A stretch of 64,000 nucleotides of DNA from Pseudorhodobacter aquimaris (GCF_001202025.1 NZ_LGHS01000067.1:119270-183269), one strand, 5' to 3'; shown: positions 46,527 through 55,572, numbered from the stretch's first letter. The notes: generated from the sequence alone by a model not told the origin. Numbers and translations are program-made.

Positions 46527-47320
46527 TGCGGCCCGCGCGTAACAAGGCGGATTTCCCCTATTGGCTGCTGATCCTGATCGGGATTGGCGGCTATTTGTTT
46601 TGGGAAGTGGTGTCGGATGATCTTTACGCAGATATCCTGAGGACGCTGTCCAAAGGCATCTGGACGACCGTAATGGTGACAGTTGTCGGCTTTGGCATGG
46701 CGGCGGTTTTGGGGCTGTTGCTGGCGGTGGCGGCCGGGTTACGCTTTATCGTGATCCGTCAGGCGGCACGGCTTTATATCGAGGTGGTGCGCGGCGTGCC
46801 CATCATCGTCTTGCTGCTCTATGTGGCCTTTGTGTTGGCGCCGGGGTTGGTGGCGCTGTGGAATTGGGGTGCGGGCAACCTTGGGTTTGATCCGGTCCGC
46901 AACCGTGATTTCTCGCTGTTGTGGCGGGCGGTGATTGCGCTGACCATCGCCTATTCGTCCTTTCTGGCCGAGGTGTTTCGCGCGGGGCTTGCCTCGGTCG
47001 ATCAGGGCCAGATCGAGGCCGCTGAGGCGCTTGGCCTGTCGCGCTGGCAACGGTTCCGCCTGGTGGTTTTCCCGCAGGCCCTGCGGGTGATCCTGCCGCC
47101 CTTGGGCAATGATTTCGTGGCCATGGTCAAGGACAGCAGCCTTGTCTCTGTGCTGGGGGTGACCGATATTACCCAACTTGGCAAGGTGACGGCGGCGGGG
47201 AATTTCCGTTATTTTGAGACCTATAACGTTGTGGCACTGGTCTATTTGACGATGACGATCACGCTGTCGCTTTTGCTGCGGCAATTGGAGAAACGGATGC
47301 GTCGCGGACAGGAACGCTAA
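46526..47320 (+). CDS. Amino-acid ABC transporter permease
   Basis: A 264-residue HisM/GlnP-type permease. It has a membrane-spanning N-terminus, then TLSKGIWTTVMVTVVGFGMA, the family segment YIEVVRGVPIIVLLLYVAFV and the EAA loop (EAAEALGLSRWQRFRLVVFPQALR) that contacts the ATPase. Its start codon shares bases with the stop of the binding-protein gene. A single permease suggests a homodimer. The ATPase must be supplied from elsewhere, since the next gene is a convergent LysR regulator. Confidence 0.92.
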   Translation: MRPARNKADFPYWLLILIGIGGYLFWEVVSDDLYADILRTLSKGIWTTVMVTVVGFGMAAVLGLLLAVAAGLRFIVIRQAARLYIEVVRGVPIIVLLLYVAFVLAPGLVALWNWGAGNLGFDPVRNRDFSLLWRAVIALTIAYSSFLAEVFRAGLASVDQGQIEAAEALGLSRWQRFRLVVFPQALRVILPPLGNDFVAMVKDSSLVSVLGVTDITQLGKVTAAGNFRYFETYNVVALVYLTMTITLSLLLRQLEKRMRRGQER

Positions 47321-47329
47321 CCCGTCGGG

Positions 47330-48211
47330 TCACAGGCGCCGCCAGATGACCGCGGTCTCTTTCAGATGGGACAGGAACCGCTGTACCTTCAGGGTGCGGT
47401 GCAGGTCGATATGGGTGACCAGCCACAGCGGGACGTCCCATTCGGGGCGGGGGGGCATCACCTCGATCAGATCGGGATAGCTGCTGGCCGCCACCCGCGA
47501 GATGAAGCCGATCCCCGCACCGGCACTGATTGCCTGATACATCGCCGCAGGGTCCGAGGCCCGAAACCGCAGTGCGGGTGTTGGCGTCACCGCCTGCAGC
47601 CAGCGCGAATAGGGCGCGCGGCTGCTGGTCTCATCGCTGACAACAAAGCGGTGGTCGGCCAGATCGGCATCCGTTTCGGGCAGGCCATTGGCGGCGGCAT
47701 AGCTGGCCGAGGCATAGAGCGCGTGACGCAGATCCATGAAGGGTTGCACGACATAATCGGCTTGGGCGGGGGCGGCTCCGGCCCGCACGGCAACATGGGC
47801 CTCACCATAATCCAGCCGGAACAACCGCTGCCCCGTCAGAAAGCGTGGAGTTACTTCGGGATAGAGTGTTTGGAACGCCACCATGCATTGCACCATCTGC
47901 GCCGAGATATCTGCGATAGAGGTGAGGGCCAGATCGCCGCTGACGGTTTCCCCCTTGCCGCGAATGCGGTTGGCGAGCTGGGCGAATTGATCCTCGGTGA
48001 TCTGGGCCACCGTCAGCAGGTCGCGCCCGGCTTCGGTGGTGGCATAGCCGCGCGCATGCCGGTGAAACAGCTTTTCGCCCAGCCGTTTTTCCAGTGCATC
48101 AACATGGCGGATCACGGTGGCGTGATGCACGCCCAAAACCTCTGCTGCGCCGGAAACCGTGCCTGCGCGCGCGACCTGATAGGCGGTTCTGATTTCGTCC
48201 CAATTGTCCAA
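47330..48211 (-). CDS. LysR-family transcriptional regulator
   Basis: A 293-residue regulator with an N-terminal LysR helix-turn-helix (WDEIRTAYQVARAGTVSGAA, LGVHHATVIRHVDALEKRLG, ATTEAGRDLL) and a periplasmic-binding-like effector domain. It converges on the amino-acid ABC permease gene with 9 bp between the stops and diverges from ffh. LysR proteins often control a divergent gene, but ffh is a housekeeping gene, so the target is unclear. The effector is unknown. Confidence 0.9.
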   Translation of the reverse strand: MDNWDEIRTAYQVARAGTVSGAAEVLGVHHATVIRHVDALEKRLGEKLFHRHARGYATTEAGRDLLTVAQITEDQFAQLANRIRGKGETVSGDLALTSIADISAQMVQCMVAFQTLYPEVTPRFLTGQRLFRLDYGEAHVAVRAGAAPAQADYVVQPFMDLRHALYASASYAAANGLPETDADLADHRFVVSDETSSRAPYSRWLQAVTPTPALRFRASDPAAMYQAISAGAGIGFISRVAASSYPDLIEVMPPRPEWDVPLWLVTHIDLHRTLKVQRFLSHLKETAVIWRRL

Positions 48212-48294
48212 TGGAAAGACCCTTTTGGTAGCAGCGGTTCGCTGCAGATTAGCGCGTCATTGCGACGAGGTGAAAGGCCAAAACGGAGAGAGGC

Positions 48295-48323
48295 TTGACT
48301 CTGCGTGCCTGCGCGCATATCAG
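48295..48323 (+). promoter_or_regulatory. Candidate promoter of the ffh-rpmE operon
   Basis: TTGACT (48295-48300) and TATCAG (48318-48323) are separated by 17 bases, about 158 bp upstream of ffh. The leader that would follow has GC-rich inverted repeats, for example GCCGG-CATTTATA-CCGGC before CTTTTG at about 48435-48456. No 4.5S RNA was recognised. Confidence 0.4.
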
Positions 48324-48480
48324 CGTGGCAATTCCCGGAGGTATATAGCTTCCGGTCCCTTGGCTTTTGCCGGGATCGCCATCCGTCAGCGCGTTGCGCC
48401 CACGGGTGCCGCCTTGCATTGGCTTTTTCGCCGCCGGCATTTATACCGGCCTTTTGCAACAGCCTGACGGAGGGCAGCCC

Positions 48481-49980
48481 ATGTTCGAGAACCTATCAGA
48501 ACGCCTCGGCGGTGTCTTTGACCGGCTGACCAAGCAAGGTGCGCTGACGGAGGATGATGTCTCCACCGCGCTGCGCGAAGTGCGCGTGGCCTTGCTGGAG
48601 GCCGATGTTTCACTGGCCGTTGCGCGTGACTTTGTCAAAAAGGTACAGGCCAAGGCGGCGGGCCAGCAGGTCACCAAATCGGTGACACCGGGCCAGCAGG
48701 TCGTGAAAATCGTCCATGATGAGCTGATCAAGGTTCTGGCCGGTGAGGGTGAGGCAGACGCGCTCAAGATCGACAACCCGCCTGCGACGATCCTGATGGT
48801 GGGTCTGCAAGGCTCGGGGAAAACGACGACGACTGCCAAACTGGCAAAACGCCTCAAAGAGCGGATGGGTAAGCGGGTGCTGATTGCCTCGCTCGATACC
48901 AACCGTCCCGCCGCGATGGAGCAGTTGGCGATTTTGGCCACGCAAATCGGCGTTGACAGCCTGCCGATCGTCAAAGGTCAATCGGCTGTTGAGATTGCCA
49001 AACGTGCCAAAACGCAAGCCGCGATGGGCGGCTATGATGTGGTGTTCCTTGACACTGCGGGACGTTTGCACATCGACCAGGTGTTGATGGACGAAATACA
49101 GGCCGTCCGCGATATTGCCCAACCGCGTGAGACTTTGCTGGTCGTCGATGGTTTGACCGGTCAGGACGCGGTGAATGTGGCCACCGAATTTGACGGCAAG
49201 GTTGGCATCTCCGGCGTTGTCCTGACGCGGATGGACGGCGACGGGCGCGGCGGTGCAGCGCTTTCGATGCGGGCCGTGACCGGCAAACCGATCCGTTTTG
49301 TTGGCCTTGGCGAAAAGATGGACGCGCTGGAAACCTTTGAGGCAGAGCGCGTTGCGGGCCGGATTTTGGGTATGGGCGACATCGTTGCCCTTGTTGAAAA
49401 GGCGCAAGAAACCTTTGAGGCCGAAGCCGCCGAGCGTATGGCCAAGCGCTTTGCCAAGGGTCTGTTCAACATGAACGACCTGCGCAGCCAGCTCGAGCAG
49501 ATGCTCAAGATGGGCGGGATGCAGGGCCTGATGGGCATGATGCCGGGCATGGGCAAAATGGCCAAACAGGCCGAATCTGCGGGCTTTGATGATACCATGC
49601 TGCGCCGCCAGATCGCCTTGATCAACTCGATGACCAAAAAGGAACGCGCCAACCCCTCCTTGCTGGCCGCCAGCCGCAAAAAGCGGATCGCAAAGGGTGC
49701 GGGGCTTGAGGTGCAGGAGTTGAACCGTTTGCTGAAACAGCACAAGCAAATGGCCGATATGATGAAGAAAATGGGCAAGGGTGGCGGCATGAAGCAAGCC
49801 ATCAAGCAGATGATCGGCGGCAAGGGCTTGCCTGATCCGTCCAAGATGACGCCAGAGCAGATGGAAGAGGCCGCGCGCGGGATGCAGCAGGGGCTTGGCG
49901 GCGGCCGTGGCGGAATGCCGGGCATGGGGGGTGGTATGTCACTGCCGCCGGGCCTCTCCGGCATGATGAAAAAGAAATGA
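48481..49980 (+). CDS. ffh: Signal recognition particle protein
   Basis: A GTPase that binds signal sequences and 4.5S RNA and delivers ribosomes to FtsY. The 499-residue protein has the N domain (MFENLSERLGGVFDRLTKQG) and the G domain with the P-loop GLQGSGKTTTTAKLAKRL, DTAGRLHID and TRMDGDGRGGAALS. A long methionine-rich M domain follows (from about 325; MLKMGGMQGLMGMMPGMGKM), ending in a Gly/Met-rich tail. Start 48481 is the conventional one; an upstream frame to 48367 is leader. It overlaps the chorismate mutase gene. Confidence 0.97.
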   Translation: MFENLSERLGGVFDRLTKQGALTEDDVSTALREVRVALLEADVSLAVARDFVKKVQAKAAGQQVTKSVTPGQQVVKIVHDELIKVLAGEGEADALKIDNPPATILMVGLQGSGKTTTTAKLAKRLKERMGKRVLIASLDTNRPAAMEQLAILATQIGVDSLPIVKGQSAVEIAKRAKTQAAMGGYDVVFLDTAGRLHIDQVLMDEIQAVRDIAQPRETLLVVDGLTGQDAVNVATEFDGKVGISGVVLTRMDGDGRGGAALSMRAVTGKPIRFVGLGEKMDALETFEAERVAGRILGMGDIVALVEKAQETFEAEAAERMAKRFAKGLFNMNDLRSQLEQMLKMGGMQGLMGMMPGMGKMAKQAESAGFDDTMLRRQIALINSMTKKERANPSLLAASRKKRIAKGAGLEVQELNRLLKQHKQMADMMKKMGKGGGMKQAIKQMIGGKGLPDPSKMTPEQMEEAARGMQQGLGGGRGGMPGMGGGMSLPPGLSGMMKKK

Positions 49981-50288
49981 GCGGGGCGGGTATGACGACA
50001 GATGCGACCCGCGCGCAGGCGCTGCTCAAAGAGCACCGCGACAGCATCGACCGGCTGGATGCGATCCTGCTGTACACGCTTGCCGAACGTTTCAAACAGA
50101 CGCAGGCCGTGGGCAAGCTGAAGGCGGAACATGATCTGCCGCCCTCGGACCCGAGCCGTGAGGCCCGCCAGATCGAGCGGCTGGAATGGCTGTCAAAAGA
50201 GGCGGACCTCGACCCCGAGTTTGCCAAGAAATTCCTGACCTTCATTATCTCGGAAGTGATCAGGCATCACGAAAACCTACAGAAATAA
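49977..50288 (+). CDS. Chorismate mutase (AroQ type)
   Basis: Rearranges chorismate to prephenate for phenylalanine and tyrosine synthesis. The 103-residue all-helical AroQ protein shows LLKEHRDSIDRLDAILLYTL (first helix with Arg and Asp of the active site), AVGKLKAEHDLPPSDPSREA (Lys and Arg) and a last helix FIISEVIRHHENLQ. It begins within the last codons of ffh (ATGA overlap); a second ATG at 49992, with a G-rich site before it, is also possible. Its presence between ffh and rpsP is common in Rhodobacterales. Confidence 0.88.
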   Translation: MSGAGMTTDATRAQALLKEHRDSIDRLDAILLYTLAERFKQTQAVGKLKAEHDLPPSDPSREARQIERLEWLSKEADLDPEFAKKFLTFIISEVIRHHENLQK

Positions 50289-50339
50289 CCAAAATATCCG
50301 GGTCTTTTCCGGAATGACAAAACCTAAGGAGACGACAAA

Positions 50340-50708
50340 ATGTCCATGAAAATCCGTTTGGCCCGTGGTGGCTCCAAGAAACGTCCGCATTACGCAATCG
50401 TTGCAACCGACAGCCGTATGCCACGCGACGGCCGCTTTCTTGAAAAGCTGGGCACCTACAACCCGCTTTTGGCCAAAGACAGCGAAGACCGCGTGAAAAT
50501 GAACATGGAGCGCGTGCAGTACTGGTTGGGTCAGGGCGCACAGCCGACCGACCGCGTTGCACGTTTCCTCGAAGCGGCCGGCGTTCGTGAAAAGAAAGTG
50601 CGCAACAACCCTAAATCGGCTGTTCCAGGCAAGCGTATGGCTGAATTGACGGCCAAGAAAGCAGCGCGTGACGCGGCTCCGGCAGAAGCTGCTGCTGACG
50701 CTGAATAA
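50340..50708 (+). CDS. rpsP: 30S ribosomal protein S16
   Basis: A 122-residue small-subunit protein. The conserved core [42 protein letters not shown] and [19 protein letters not shown] is complete, followed by an Ala/Lys-rich tail. AAGGAG lies eight bases before the ATG. It belongs to the rpsP-rimM-trmD-rplS series, here with bluB inserted directly behind it. Confidence 0.98.
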   Translation: MSMKIRLARGGSKKRPHYAIVATDSRMPRDGRFLEKLGTYNPLLAKDSEDRVKMNMERVQYWLGQGAQPTDRVARFLEAAGVREKKVRNNPKSAVPGKRMAELTAKKAARDAAPAEAAADAE

Positions 50709-50723
50709 GCGACGGCCTGCCGC

Positions 50724-51356
50724 GTGCAAGGTCAGTATGACAAGGCCTTTCAGGCCGAGTTACGCGATCTGATGCGGTGGCGGCGCGATGTGCGTCGCTT
50801 TCACACAGATCCGGTTGAGGCAGCGGTTTTGGATCGCTGCCTTTCTGCCTTTTCCTTGGCGCCCTCGGTCGGCCTGTCCGAACCATGGCGTGTAATCTCT
50901 GTTGAAAGCGCTGCCGCGCGCGCTGCGGCAGTGGCGAATTACGAGGCGGCAAACGCTGAGGCATTGGCGGGGTATAGCAGTGACAAAGCCAAGCTTTACG
51001 CAGGTTTGAAGCTGTCGGGTATGCAAGAGGCCCCTGTGCATCTTGCGGTGTTCAGCGATGACGCCACCGCCAAAGGGGCAGGGCTTGGGGCGCAATCGAT
51101 GCCCGAGACCCGCGCCTATTCGGTGGTGGGGGCCATCACCCTGTTCTGGCTTGCGGCCCGTGCCGAGGGCTTGGGCATCGGCTGGGTCTCTATTCTGGAC
51201 CCTGTGCTGCTGGCGCGGGATCTGGATGTGCCAAGCGATTGGCGTCTGATCGGCTATCTCTGTGTCGGGTGGCCCGAGGAAGAGGCGCAGACACCGGAAT
51301 TGGAACGCGCGGGCTGGGAACAGCGCAGCCCCGCCTTGTTTTTGGAGCGGCGATAA
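50724..51356 (+). CDS. bluB: 5,6-dimethylbenzimidazole synthase
   Basis: Cannibalises FMNH2 with oxygen to form the lower ligand of vitamin B12. The 210-residue nitroreductase-fold protein contains [14 protein letters not shown] and [13 protein letters not shown]. It also has [30 protein letters not shown] and the C-terminal [22 protein letters not shown], the usual BluB blocks. It starts at GTG 15 bp after rpsP and ends two bases before rimM, so it is embedded in a translation operon. It joins the cobU/cobC pair at 40 kb in cobalamin assembly. Confidence 0.93.
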   Translation: MQGQYDKAFQAELRDLMRWRRDVRRFHTDPVEAAVLDRCLSAFSLAPSVGLSEPWRVISVESAAARAAAVANYEAANAEALAGYSSDKAKLYAGLKLSGMQEAPVHLAVFSDDATAKGAGLGAQSMPETRAYSVVGAITLFWLAARAEGLGIGWVSILDPVLLARDLDVPSDWRLIGYLCVGWPEEEAQTPELERAGWEQRSPALFLERR

Positions 51357-51358
51357 TC

Positions 51359-51871
51359 ATGAAACCTGATCCCTCAAATCAGATCTGTGTGGGCGCGATT
51401 TCCGGCTCTTACGGGGTGCGCGGCGAGGTGCGGCTGAAGAGTTTTTGCGCCGAGCCGACGGCAATTGCCGATTACGGCCCGCTTTATACCGAAGACGGCA
51501 CAAAAAGCTATAAGATCACACTGACACGCCCCGTGGCGGGCGGGCTTGGGGCGCGCATTTCGGGCGTGAACAACAAGGAAGAGGCGGACGCGCTGAAAGG
51601 TGTCAGCCTTTTTGTCAGCCGTGATAACTTGCCAAGCCTGCCAGATGATGAGTTTTATCACACCGATCTGATCGGCCTTGAGGCGCGCGATACCGGCGGG
51701 GTTTTGCTGGGCAATGTGACTTCGGTGCATAATCACGGCGCGGGGGATTTGCTGGAAATCGGGGGCGGCGGGCATCCGTCGATCCTGTTGCCGTTCACCA
51801 TGGCGGTGGTGCCGACGGTTGATCTGGCCGCGCGGCGGATTGTTGTGGACCCGCCCGAGGGGTTGGACTGA
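51359..51871 (+). CDS. rimM: Ribosome maturation factor RimM
   Basis: Assists 30S head maturation by binding S19. The 170-residue protein has the N-terminal RimM barrel ([28 protein letters not shown]) and the C-terminal PRC barrel ([36 protein letters not shown]). The ATG at 51359 follows bluB by two bases; an upstream in-frame codon would be inside bluB. Its stop overlaps trmD (TGATG). Confidence 0.96.
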   Translation: MKPDPSNQICVGAISGSYGVRGEVRLKSFCAEPTAIADYGPLYTEDGTKSYKITLTRPVAGGLGARISGVNNKEEADALKGVSLFVSRDNLPSLPDDEFYHTDLIGLEARDTGGVLLGNVTSVHNHGAGDLLEIGGGGHPSILLPFTMAVVPTVDLAARRIVVDPPEGLD

Positions 51872-52716
51872 TGCCGGATGACAGTTCCAAACCCGGGCGC
51901 ATGAAATCCCATGGCCGGATCTCCGTCGGGGCCAACCTGAAGCCGCGCGACCTGATGGGTGATGTGCAGCTTGTGGGCGCGTGGCGGGCCAAGGTCGTGA
52001 CCTTGTTCCCCGAAGCGTTTCCAGGTGTTTTGGGGCTGTCGTTGACGGGTAAAGCGTTGGATATGGGGCTTTGGGCCTTGGAGACGATTGATTTGCGACC
52101 CTTTGGCATGGGCCGTCACAAAAATGTCGATGATACGCCGGCGGGTGGTGGCGCGGGCATGGTCTTGCGGGCCGATGTCGTTGGTGCCGCGCTGGATCAG
52201 GCGGCCGAGGGCACGCCCCAAGACCGCGCCGAATGGCCGGTGGTTTATCTTTCCCCGCGCGGTAAACCCTTTGATCAGGCAATGGCGCAACGCTTTTCCA
52301 ACGCCAAGGGGATGACCCTGCTTTGCGGTCGTTTTGAGGGCGTGGATGAACGGATTTTGCATCATTACGGTGTCGAAGAGGTCTCATTGGGGGATTTCGT
52401 CTTGACGGGGGGCGAGATTGCCGCGACAGCCTTGCTAGATGCGACTGTGCGGCTTATACCGCGCGTACTTGGGAATCAGACATCCACCGAAGAGGAGAGC
52501 TTTTCGGATGGGTTGTTGGAGTTCCCGCAGTTTACGAAACCCGCCGTTTGGAACGGGCTCGCGATACCGGAAATACTTCAGTCCGGACATCACGGGAAAA
52601 TTGCCAACTGGCGGCGGGCAATGGCCGAAAGGCTGACAAAGGAACGCAGGCCTGATCTCTGGCGGGCTTACTGTGCAAGGCACGGTAGGGACCCGGTTGA
52701 AGACCAAGAGCAATAG
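51871..52716 (+). CDS. trmD: tRNA (guanine37-N1)-methyltransferase
   Basis: Methylates G37 next to the anticodon, preventing frameshifts. The 281-residue protein has the SPOUT knot: VTLFPEAFPGVLGLSLTGKA, DDTPAGGGAGMVLRADV, CGRFEGVDERILHHY, LGDFVLTGGEIAATALLDA and the linker GHHGKIANWRRAMA. It carries about 36 extra N-terminal residues ([20 protein letters not shown] onward) ahead of the usual start. Such a lead seems common in Rhodobacterales and has no known role. Its start overlaps rimM. Confidence 0.96.
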   Translation: MPDDSSKPGRMKSHGRISVGANLKPRDLMGDVQLVGAWRAKVVTLFPEAFPGVLGLSLTGKALDMGLWALETIDLRPFGMGRHKNVDDTPAGGGAGMVLRADVVGAALDQAAEGTPQDRAEWPVVYLSPRGKPFDQAMAQRFSNAKGMTLLCGRFEGVDERILHHYGVEEVSLGDFVLTGGEIAATALLDATVRLIPRVLGNQTSTEEESFSDGLLEFPQFTKPAVWNGLAIPEILQSGHHGKIANWRRAMAERLTKERRPDLWRAYCARHGRDPVEDQEQ

Positions 52717-52766
52717 GGCGGCATCACCATCGCGGGAAAACCGTGAGCATATAGAAAGGAACAGGT

Positions 52767-53153
52767 ATGAACCTGCTCGCAACGATCGAGGCGGAACAGA
52801 TTGCCGCCCTCGGCAAGACCATCCCGGACTTCAAGGCCGGCGACACCATCCGTGTCGGCTATAAAGTGACCGAAGGCACGCGTTCGCGCGTTCAGAATTA
52901 TGAGGGCGTTTGCATTTCACGACGCGGGGGCTCCACTTTGGCTGCATCCTTCACCGTGCGCAAAATCTCTTTTGGTGAAGGCGTGGAACGTGTGTTCCCG
53001 CTCTATTCCACCAACATCGACAGCATCGAAGTTGTGCGCCGTGGCCGCGTTCGCCGCGCCAAACTGTACTATCTGCGTGATCGTCGTGGCAAATCCGCCC
53101 GGATCGTGGAGGACACCCGTTACAAAGCGCCCAAGGCAAAAGGAGCGGAATGA
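52767..53153 (+). CDS. rplS: 50S ribosomal protein L19
   Basis: A 128-residue large-subunit protein at the 30S-50S interface. [60 protein letters not shown] and [20 protein letters not shown] are all typical. AAAGGAACAG precedes the ATG. It is followed without a gap by rpmE. Confidence 0.98.
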   Translation: MNLLATIEAEQIAALGKTIPDFKAGDTIRVGYKVTEGTRSRVQNYEGVCISRRGGSTLAASFTVRKISFGEGVERVFPLYSTNIDSIEVVRRGRVRRAKLYYLRDRRGKSARIVEDTRYKAPKAKGAE

Positions 53154-53374
53154 TGAGAGAAGGTATTCACCCCGATTACCACATGATCGAAGTCAAAATG
53201 ACAGACGGTACTGTGTTTCAGACCCGCACAACCTGGGGCAAAGAGGGCGAGCAAATGGCGTTGGATATCGACCCGCTTGCGCACCCGGCCTGGACGGGCG
53301 GAAACTCTCGCCTGATGGATACTGGCGGTCGTGTGTCGAAGTTCAAAAACAAATACGCAGGTCTTGGCTTCTGA
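53153..53374 (+). CDS. rpmE: 50S ribosomal protein L31
   Basis: A 73-residue large-subunit protein of the cysteine-lacking (C-) type: [37 protein letters not shown] and [15 protein letters not shown]. Two consecutive ATG codons (53150 and 53153) overlap the rplS stop. The second has better spacing (7 bases) from AGGAG at 53141-53145 and gives the usual N-terminus. A terminator lies just downstream and closes the ffh-rpmE transcript. Confidence 0.96.
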   Translation: MREGIHPDYHMIEVKMTDGTVFQTRTTWGKEGEQMALDIDPLAHPAWTGGNSRLMDTGGRVSKFKNKYAGLGF

Positions 53375-53400
53375 GCCAGCCACCCTGTGGTTTGATATCG

Positions 53401-53428
53401 CGCCGTCCCTTCGCAGGGGGCGGCGTTT
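53401..53428 (+). terminator. Rho-independent terminator after rpmE
   Basis: CGCCGTCCCT pairs with AGGGGGCGGCG (one bulged G) around TCGC, followed by TTTTC. It lies 27 bp after the rpmE stop. Confidence 0.85.
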
Positions 53429-53597
53429 TCATATCCACCCCTCGACTCTTGCTATGCGTGTGCGCCTTGGGGTGCGGCCCGATTGGCAACATCACGGGAA
53501 AGAGGGTGGAAATTAACCAAAAGGGGGCTTCCCCTTTGCGTGTCACATTGTCATTACAAAGGGGACATTAGGCCAATTTGGGCAAGGCAGGATCAGC

Positions 53598-54407
53598 ATG
53601 GTGCATATTATCGTTGTCGGAAATGAAAAGGGCGGTTCGGGGAAGTCCACCACCTCTATGCATGTGGCGACGGCTTTGGTGCGTATGGGGCACCGTGTTG
53701 GGGCCTTGGATCTTGACCTTAGGCAGCGCACCTTTGGCCGTTACGTTGAAAACCGTCTTGCTTATTTGGCCCGCGCCGGTTTGGACTTGCCCTCTCCTGA
53801 TTACCGGACCCTTCCTGAAATTTCGGCCGAGGATCTTGGTCCGGGAGAAAACGCTTATGACGCGCGGCTGTCGACTGCTGTCAGTGAGTTGGGCGCGGTG
53901 TCGGATTTTATCATCATTGATTGCCCCGGATCGCATACCCGCCTTAGTCAGGTGGCCCACAGCCTTGCGGATACTCTGGTCACCCCGCTGAATGACAGCT
54001 TTATTGATTTTGATTTGCTGGCGCGGATTGATGCGGAAACAGGCAAGGTGATCGGCCCGTCCATTTATTCCGAGATGGTCTGGCAGGCGCGCCAGTTGCG
54101 CGCACAGGCAGGGTTGAAGCCGATTGACTGGCTTGTGGTGCGTAACCGGCTTGGGGCACAAAACATGCATAACAAGAAAAAAGTGGGTGCCGCGCTAGAG
54201 GAGCTTTCGCGCCGCATCGGCTTTCGTGTTGCCCCCGGTTTTTCCGAACGGGTTATCTTTCGAGAGCTGTTTCCCCGCGGTCTAACACTGCTGGACCTTA
54301 AAGATACCGGCGTAGACCAGTTGAATATGTCGAACCTTGCAGCCCGCCAAGAGCTGCGCGATCTTTTGGCTGAGCTTAGGCTGCCTGGCGTAACGGTAGA
54401 GTTCTGA
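53598..54407 (+). CDS. mipZ: Division-plane positioning ATPase MipZ
   Basis: A ParA/MinD-like ATPase that forms a gradient from the ParB-bound poles and restricts FtsZ to midcell in alphaproteobacteria lacking MinCDE. The 269-residue protein has the deviant Walker A GNEKGGSGKSTTSMHVA (residues 8-24), GALDLDLRQRTFGRYVENR and IIDCPGSHTRLSQVAHSLAD. DWLVVRNRLGAQNMHNKKKV is diagnostic of MipZ rather than ParA. It follows a hairpin (53520-53537) and stands alone. Its 3' end overlaps a small minus-strand frame. Confidence 0.94.
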   Translation: MVHIIVVGNEKGGSGKSTTSMHVATALVRMGHRVGALDLDLRQRTFGRYVENRLAYLARAGLDLPSPDYRTLPEISAEDLGPGENAYDARLSTAVSELGAVSDFIIIDCPGSHTRLSQVAHSLADTLVTPLNDSFIDFDLLARIDAETGKVIGPSIYSEMVWQARQLRAQAGLKPIDWLVVRNRLGAQNMHNKKKVGAALEELSRRIGFRVAPGFSERVIFRELFPRGLTLLDLKDTGVDQLNMSNLAARQELRDLLAELRLPGVTVEF

Positions 54408-54534
54408 ACAGGTTAAACAGCGGTGGCGGGCGCTGGCATTCGTTATCAAGGCGCGCCAGTCGCTCTAGCAGAATATCATCTTCTAAGGGGTCGGATCGCT
54501 TGGTGAATGTAATGAGGTCACTAAGCTTTTTCAT
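54376..54534 (-). CDS. Small hypothetical protein
   Basis: A possible 52-residue protein, MKKLSDLITFTKRSDPLEDD then ILLERLARLDNECQRPPPLF and an NLFRTLPLRQAA tail. GGAG lies eight bases before the ATG at 54534. It overlaps the 3' end of mipZ by 32 bp on the other strand. Charged helices with LLERLARLD are predicted-looking, but no family is recognised. An in-frame codon at 54621 would extend it; the shorter start has the better ribosome site. Confidence 0.35.
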   Translation of the reverse strand: MKKLSDLITFTKRSDPLEDDILLERLARLDNECQRPPPLFNLFRTLPLRQAA

Positions 54535-54657
54535 GGTGTCAACTCCGATCCAAGATGTTTCCGGGTGACCAGATTTGTGGTGAATTCGGTCGGCAATGTG
54601 ACTGTCTGTGGCAATCACCAAGACGGAATTAAGGCGTTTTAGAACAAATTGTCTGGA

Positions 54658-54996
54658 TCAGATATCGTCGGGGACTGTCTCCAGTTCCGTCGCCAGAAAG
54701 CGTTCAAAGGCCTCAAGGTTGACGGGTTCGAACTGCCCGAAGCCTTGCATCCAGATCGAGCTGTTGCGCAGGGCGTCGGGTTCCAGCTTGCACCATTTCA
54801 CGCGACCCCGTTTTTCCTGACTTATCAATTTGGCATCGGCCAGCACCTGCAGGTGTTTGGAGATCGCGGCCAAAGACATCGCGAATGGGGCGGCGACATC
54901 GGTTACGGCCATATCATCCTCCAGCAGCATCGACAGGATCGCGCGGCGGGTGGGATCGGCCAGGGCGGCAAATGTGGCATCCAGATCTTTGGTCAT
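54658..54996 (-). CDS. ArsR-family winged-helix transcriptional regulator
   Basis: A 112-residue regulator with the ArsR/SmtB wing-helix: MTKDLDATFAALADPTRRAI, then LSMLLEDDMAVTDVAAPFAM, SLAAISKHLQVLADAKLISQ and EKRGRVKWCKLEP. The recognition helix and wing are clear. The usual metal cysteines (ELCVCDL) are missing, so it probably does not sense metals through that site. Relatives of this type often sit beside SRPBCC-domain genes, which are not seen here. It is divergent from the atpI operon. The start at 54996 is chosen over 55032 for its family-like N-terminus. Confidence 0.85.
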   Translation of the reverse strand: MTKDLDATFAALADPTRRAILSMLLEDDMAVTDVAAPFAMSLAAISKHLQVLADAKLISQEKRGRVKWCKLEPDALRNSSIWMQGFGQFEPVNLEAFERFLATELETVPDDI

Positions 54997-55165
54997 AGGG
55001 GTGTTTGTGCAGCGGGGCGCGGCAATCGTCAACCACTTGGTTGAATATGGCCTGCGCCAACTGGCTGGGCAATAGCGCGCAAAATCTTTGTACGGGTGGA
55101 GATGAAAACGTGTATTTGTTGTGAAAACAACAGGTTGTGATCAAGGCACTTGGGCGGAAGCTCGC

Positions 55166-55194
55166 TTGACTCGGGCGGTTTGTCTGCGTAGGTA
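55166..55194 (+). promoter_or_regulatory. Candidate promoter of the Fo ATP synthase operon
   Basis: TTGACT (55166-55171) and TAGGTA (55189-55194) with a 17-base spacer lie about 31 bp upstream of the atpI start. It is the only good match in the gap. Confidence 0.45.
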
Positions 55195-55224
55195 TGGCGC
55201 GAACGTTCAAGGGGCGTCTTTACC

Positions 55225-55572
55225 ATGACGGAAGAACCCGATACCGCGCGCTTGAAGGCTCTTGAGGCCAGAATAGCCGCGATCAAGGGGCAGCCTGGGG
55301 TAGAGAAGTCCGGCGGCGGCAAGGCATTTACGCAGGGCGAAGTGGCTTGGAGGATGGTGCTCGAATTGGTGTCCGGCATGTTGCTGGGGCTATCGATCGG
55401 GTTCGGGCTGGACTATGTCTTTGACATACAGCCCCTCTTCCTGGTGATTTTTGCGCTGCTCGGCTTTGTGGCTGGGGTGCGCACCATGTTACGGACCGCG
55501 CAAACCATGCAGGCAAAGCATGACATACAACAGGCGGAAACGTCGATAAAGAACGAGGGCGACAATGGCTGA
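55225..55572 (+). CDS. atpI: ATP synthase protein I
   Basis: A 115-residue accessory protein of the Fo sector, thought to help assemble the c-ring or supply magnesium. The N-terminal third is polar ([20 protein letters not shown]). Two membrane helices follow ([38 protein letters not shown]), then a charged tail. It overlaps atpB by 8 bp and opens the operon. Confidence 0.88.
   Translation: MTEEPDTARLKALEARIAAIKGQPGVEKSGGGKAFTQGEVAWRMVLELVSGMLLGLSIGFGLDYVFDIQPLFLVIFALLGFVAGVRTMLRTAQTMQAKHDIQQAETSIKNEGDNG

Noticed and set aside
48212..48480. A possible 4.5S (SRP) RNA gene next to ffh
   Set aside because: The region has small hairpins but no conserved SRP apical-loop (GGAA/GCAA-type) core that I could recognise.
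53520..53537. Perfect hairpin AAAGGGG-GCTT-CCCCTTT before mipZ as a terminator
   Set aside because: No U-tract follows on either strand in the needed place, and the rpmE terminator already lies upstream; its role is unclear.
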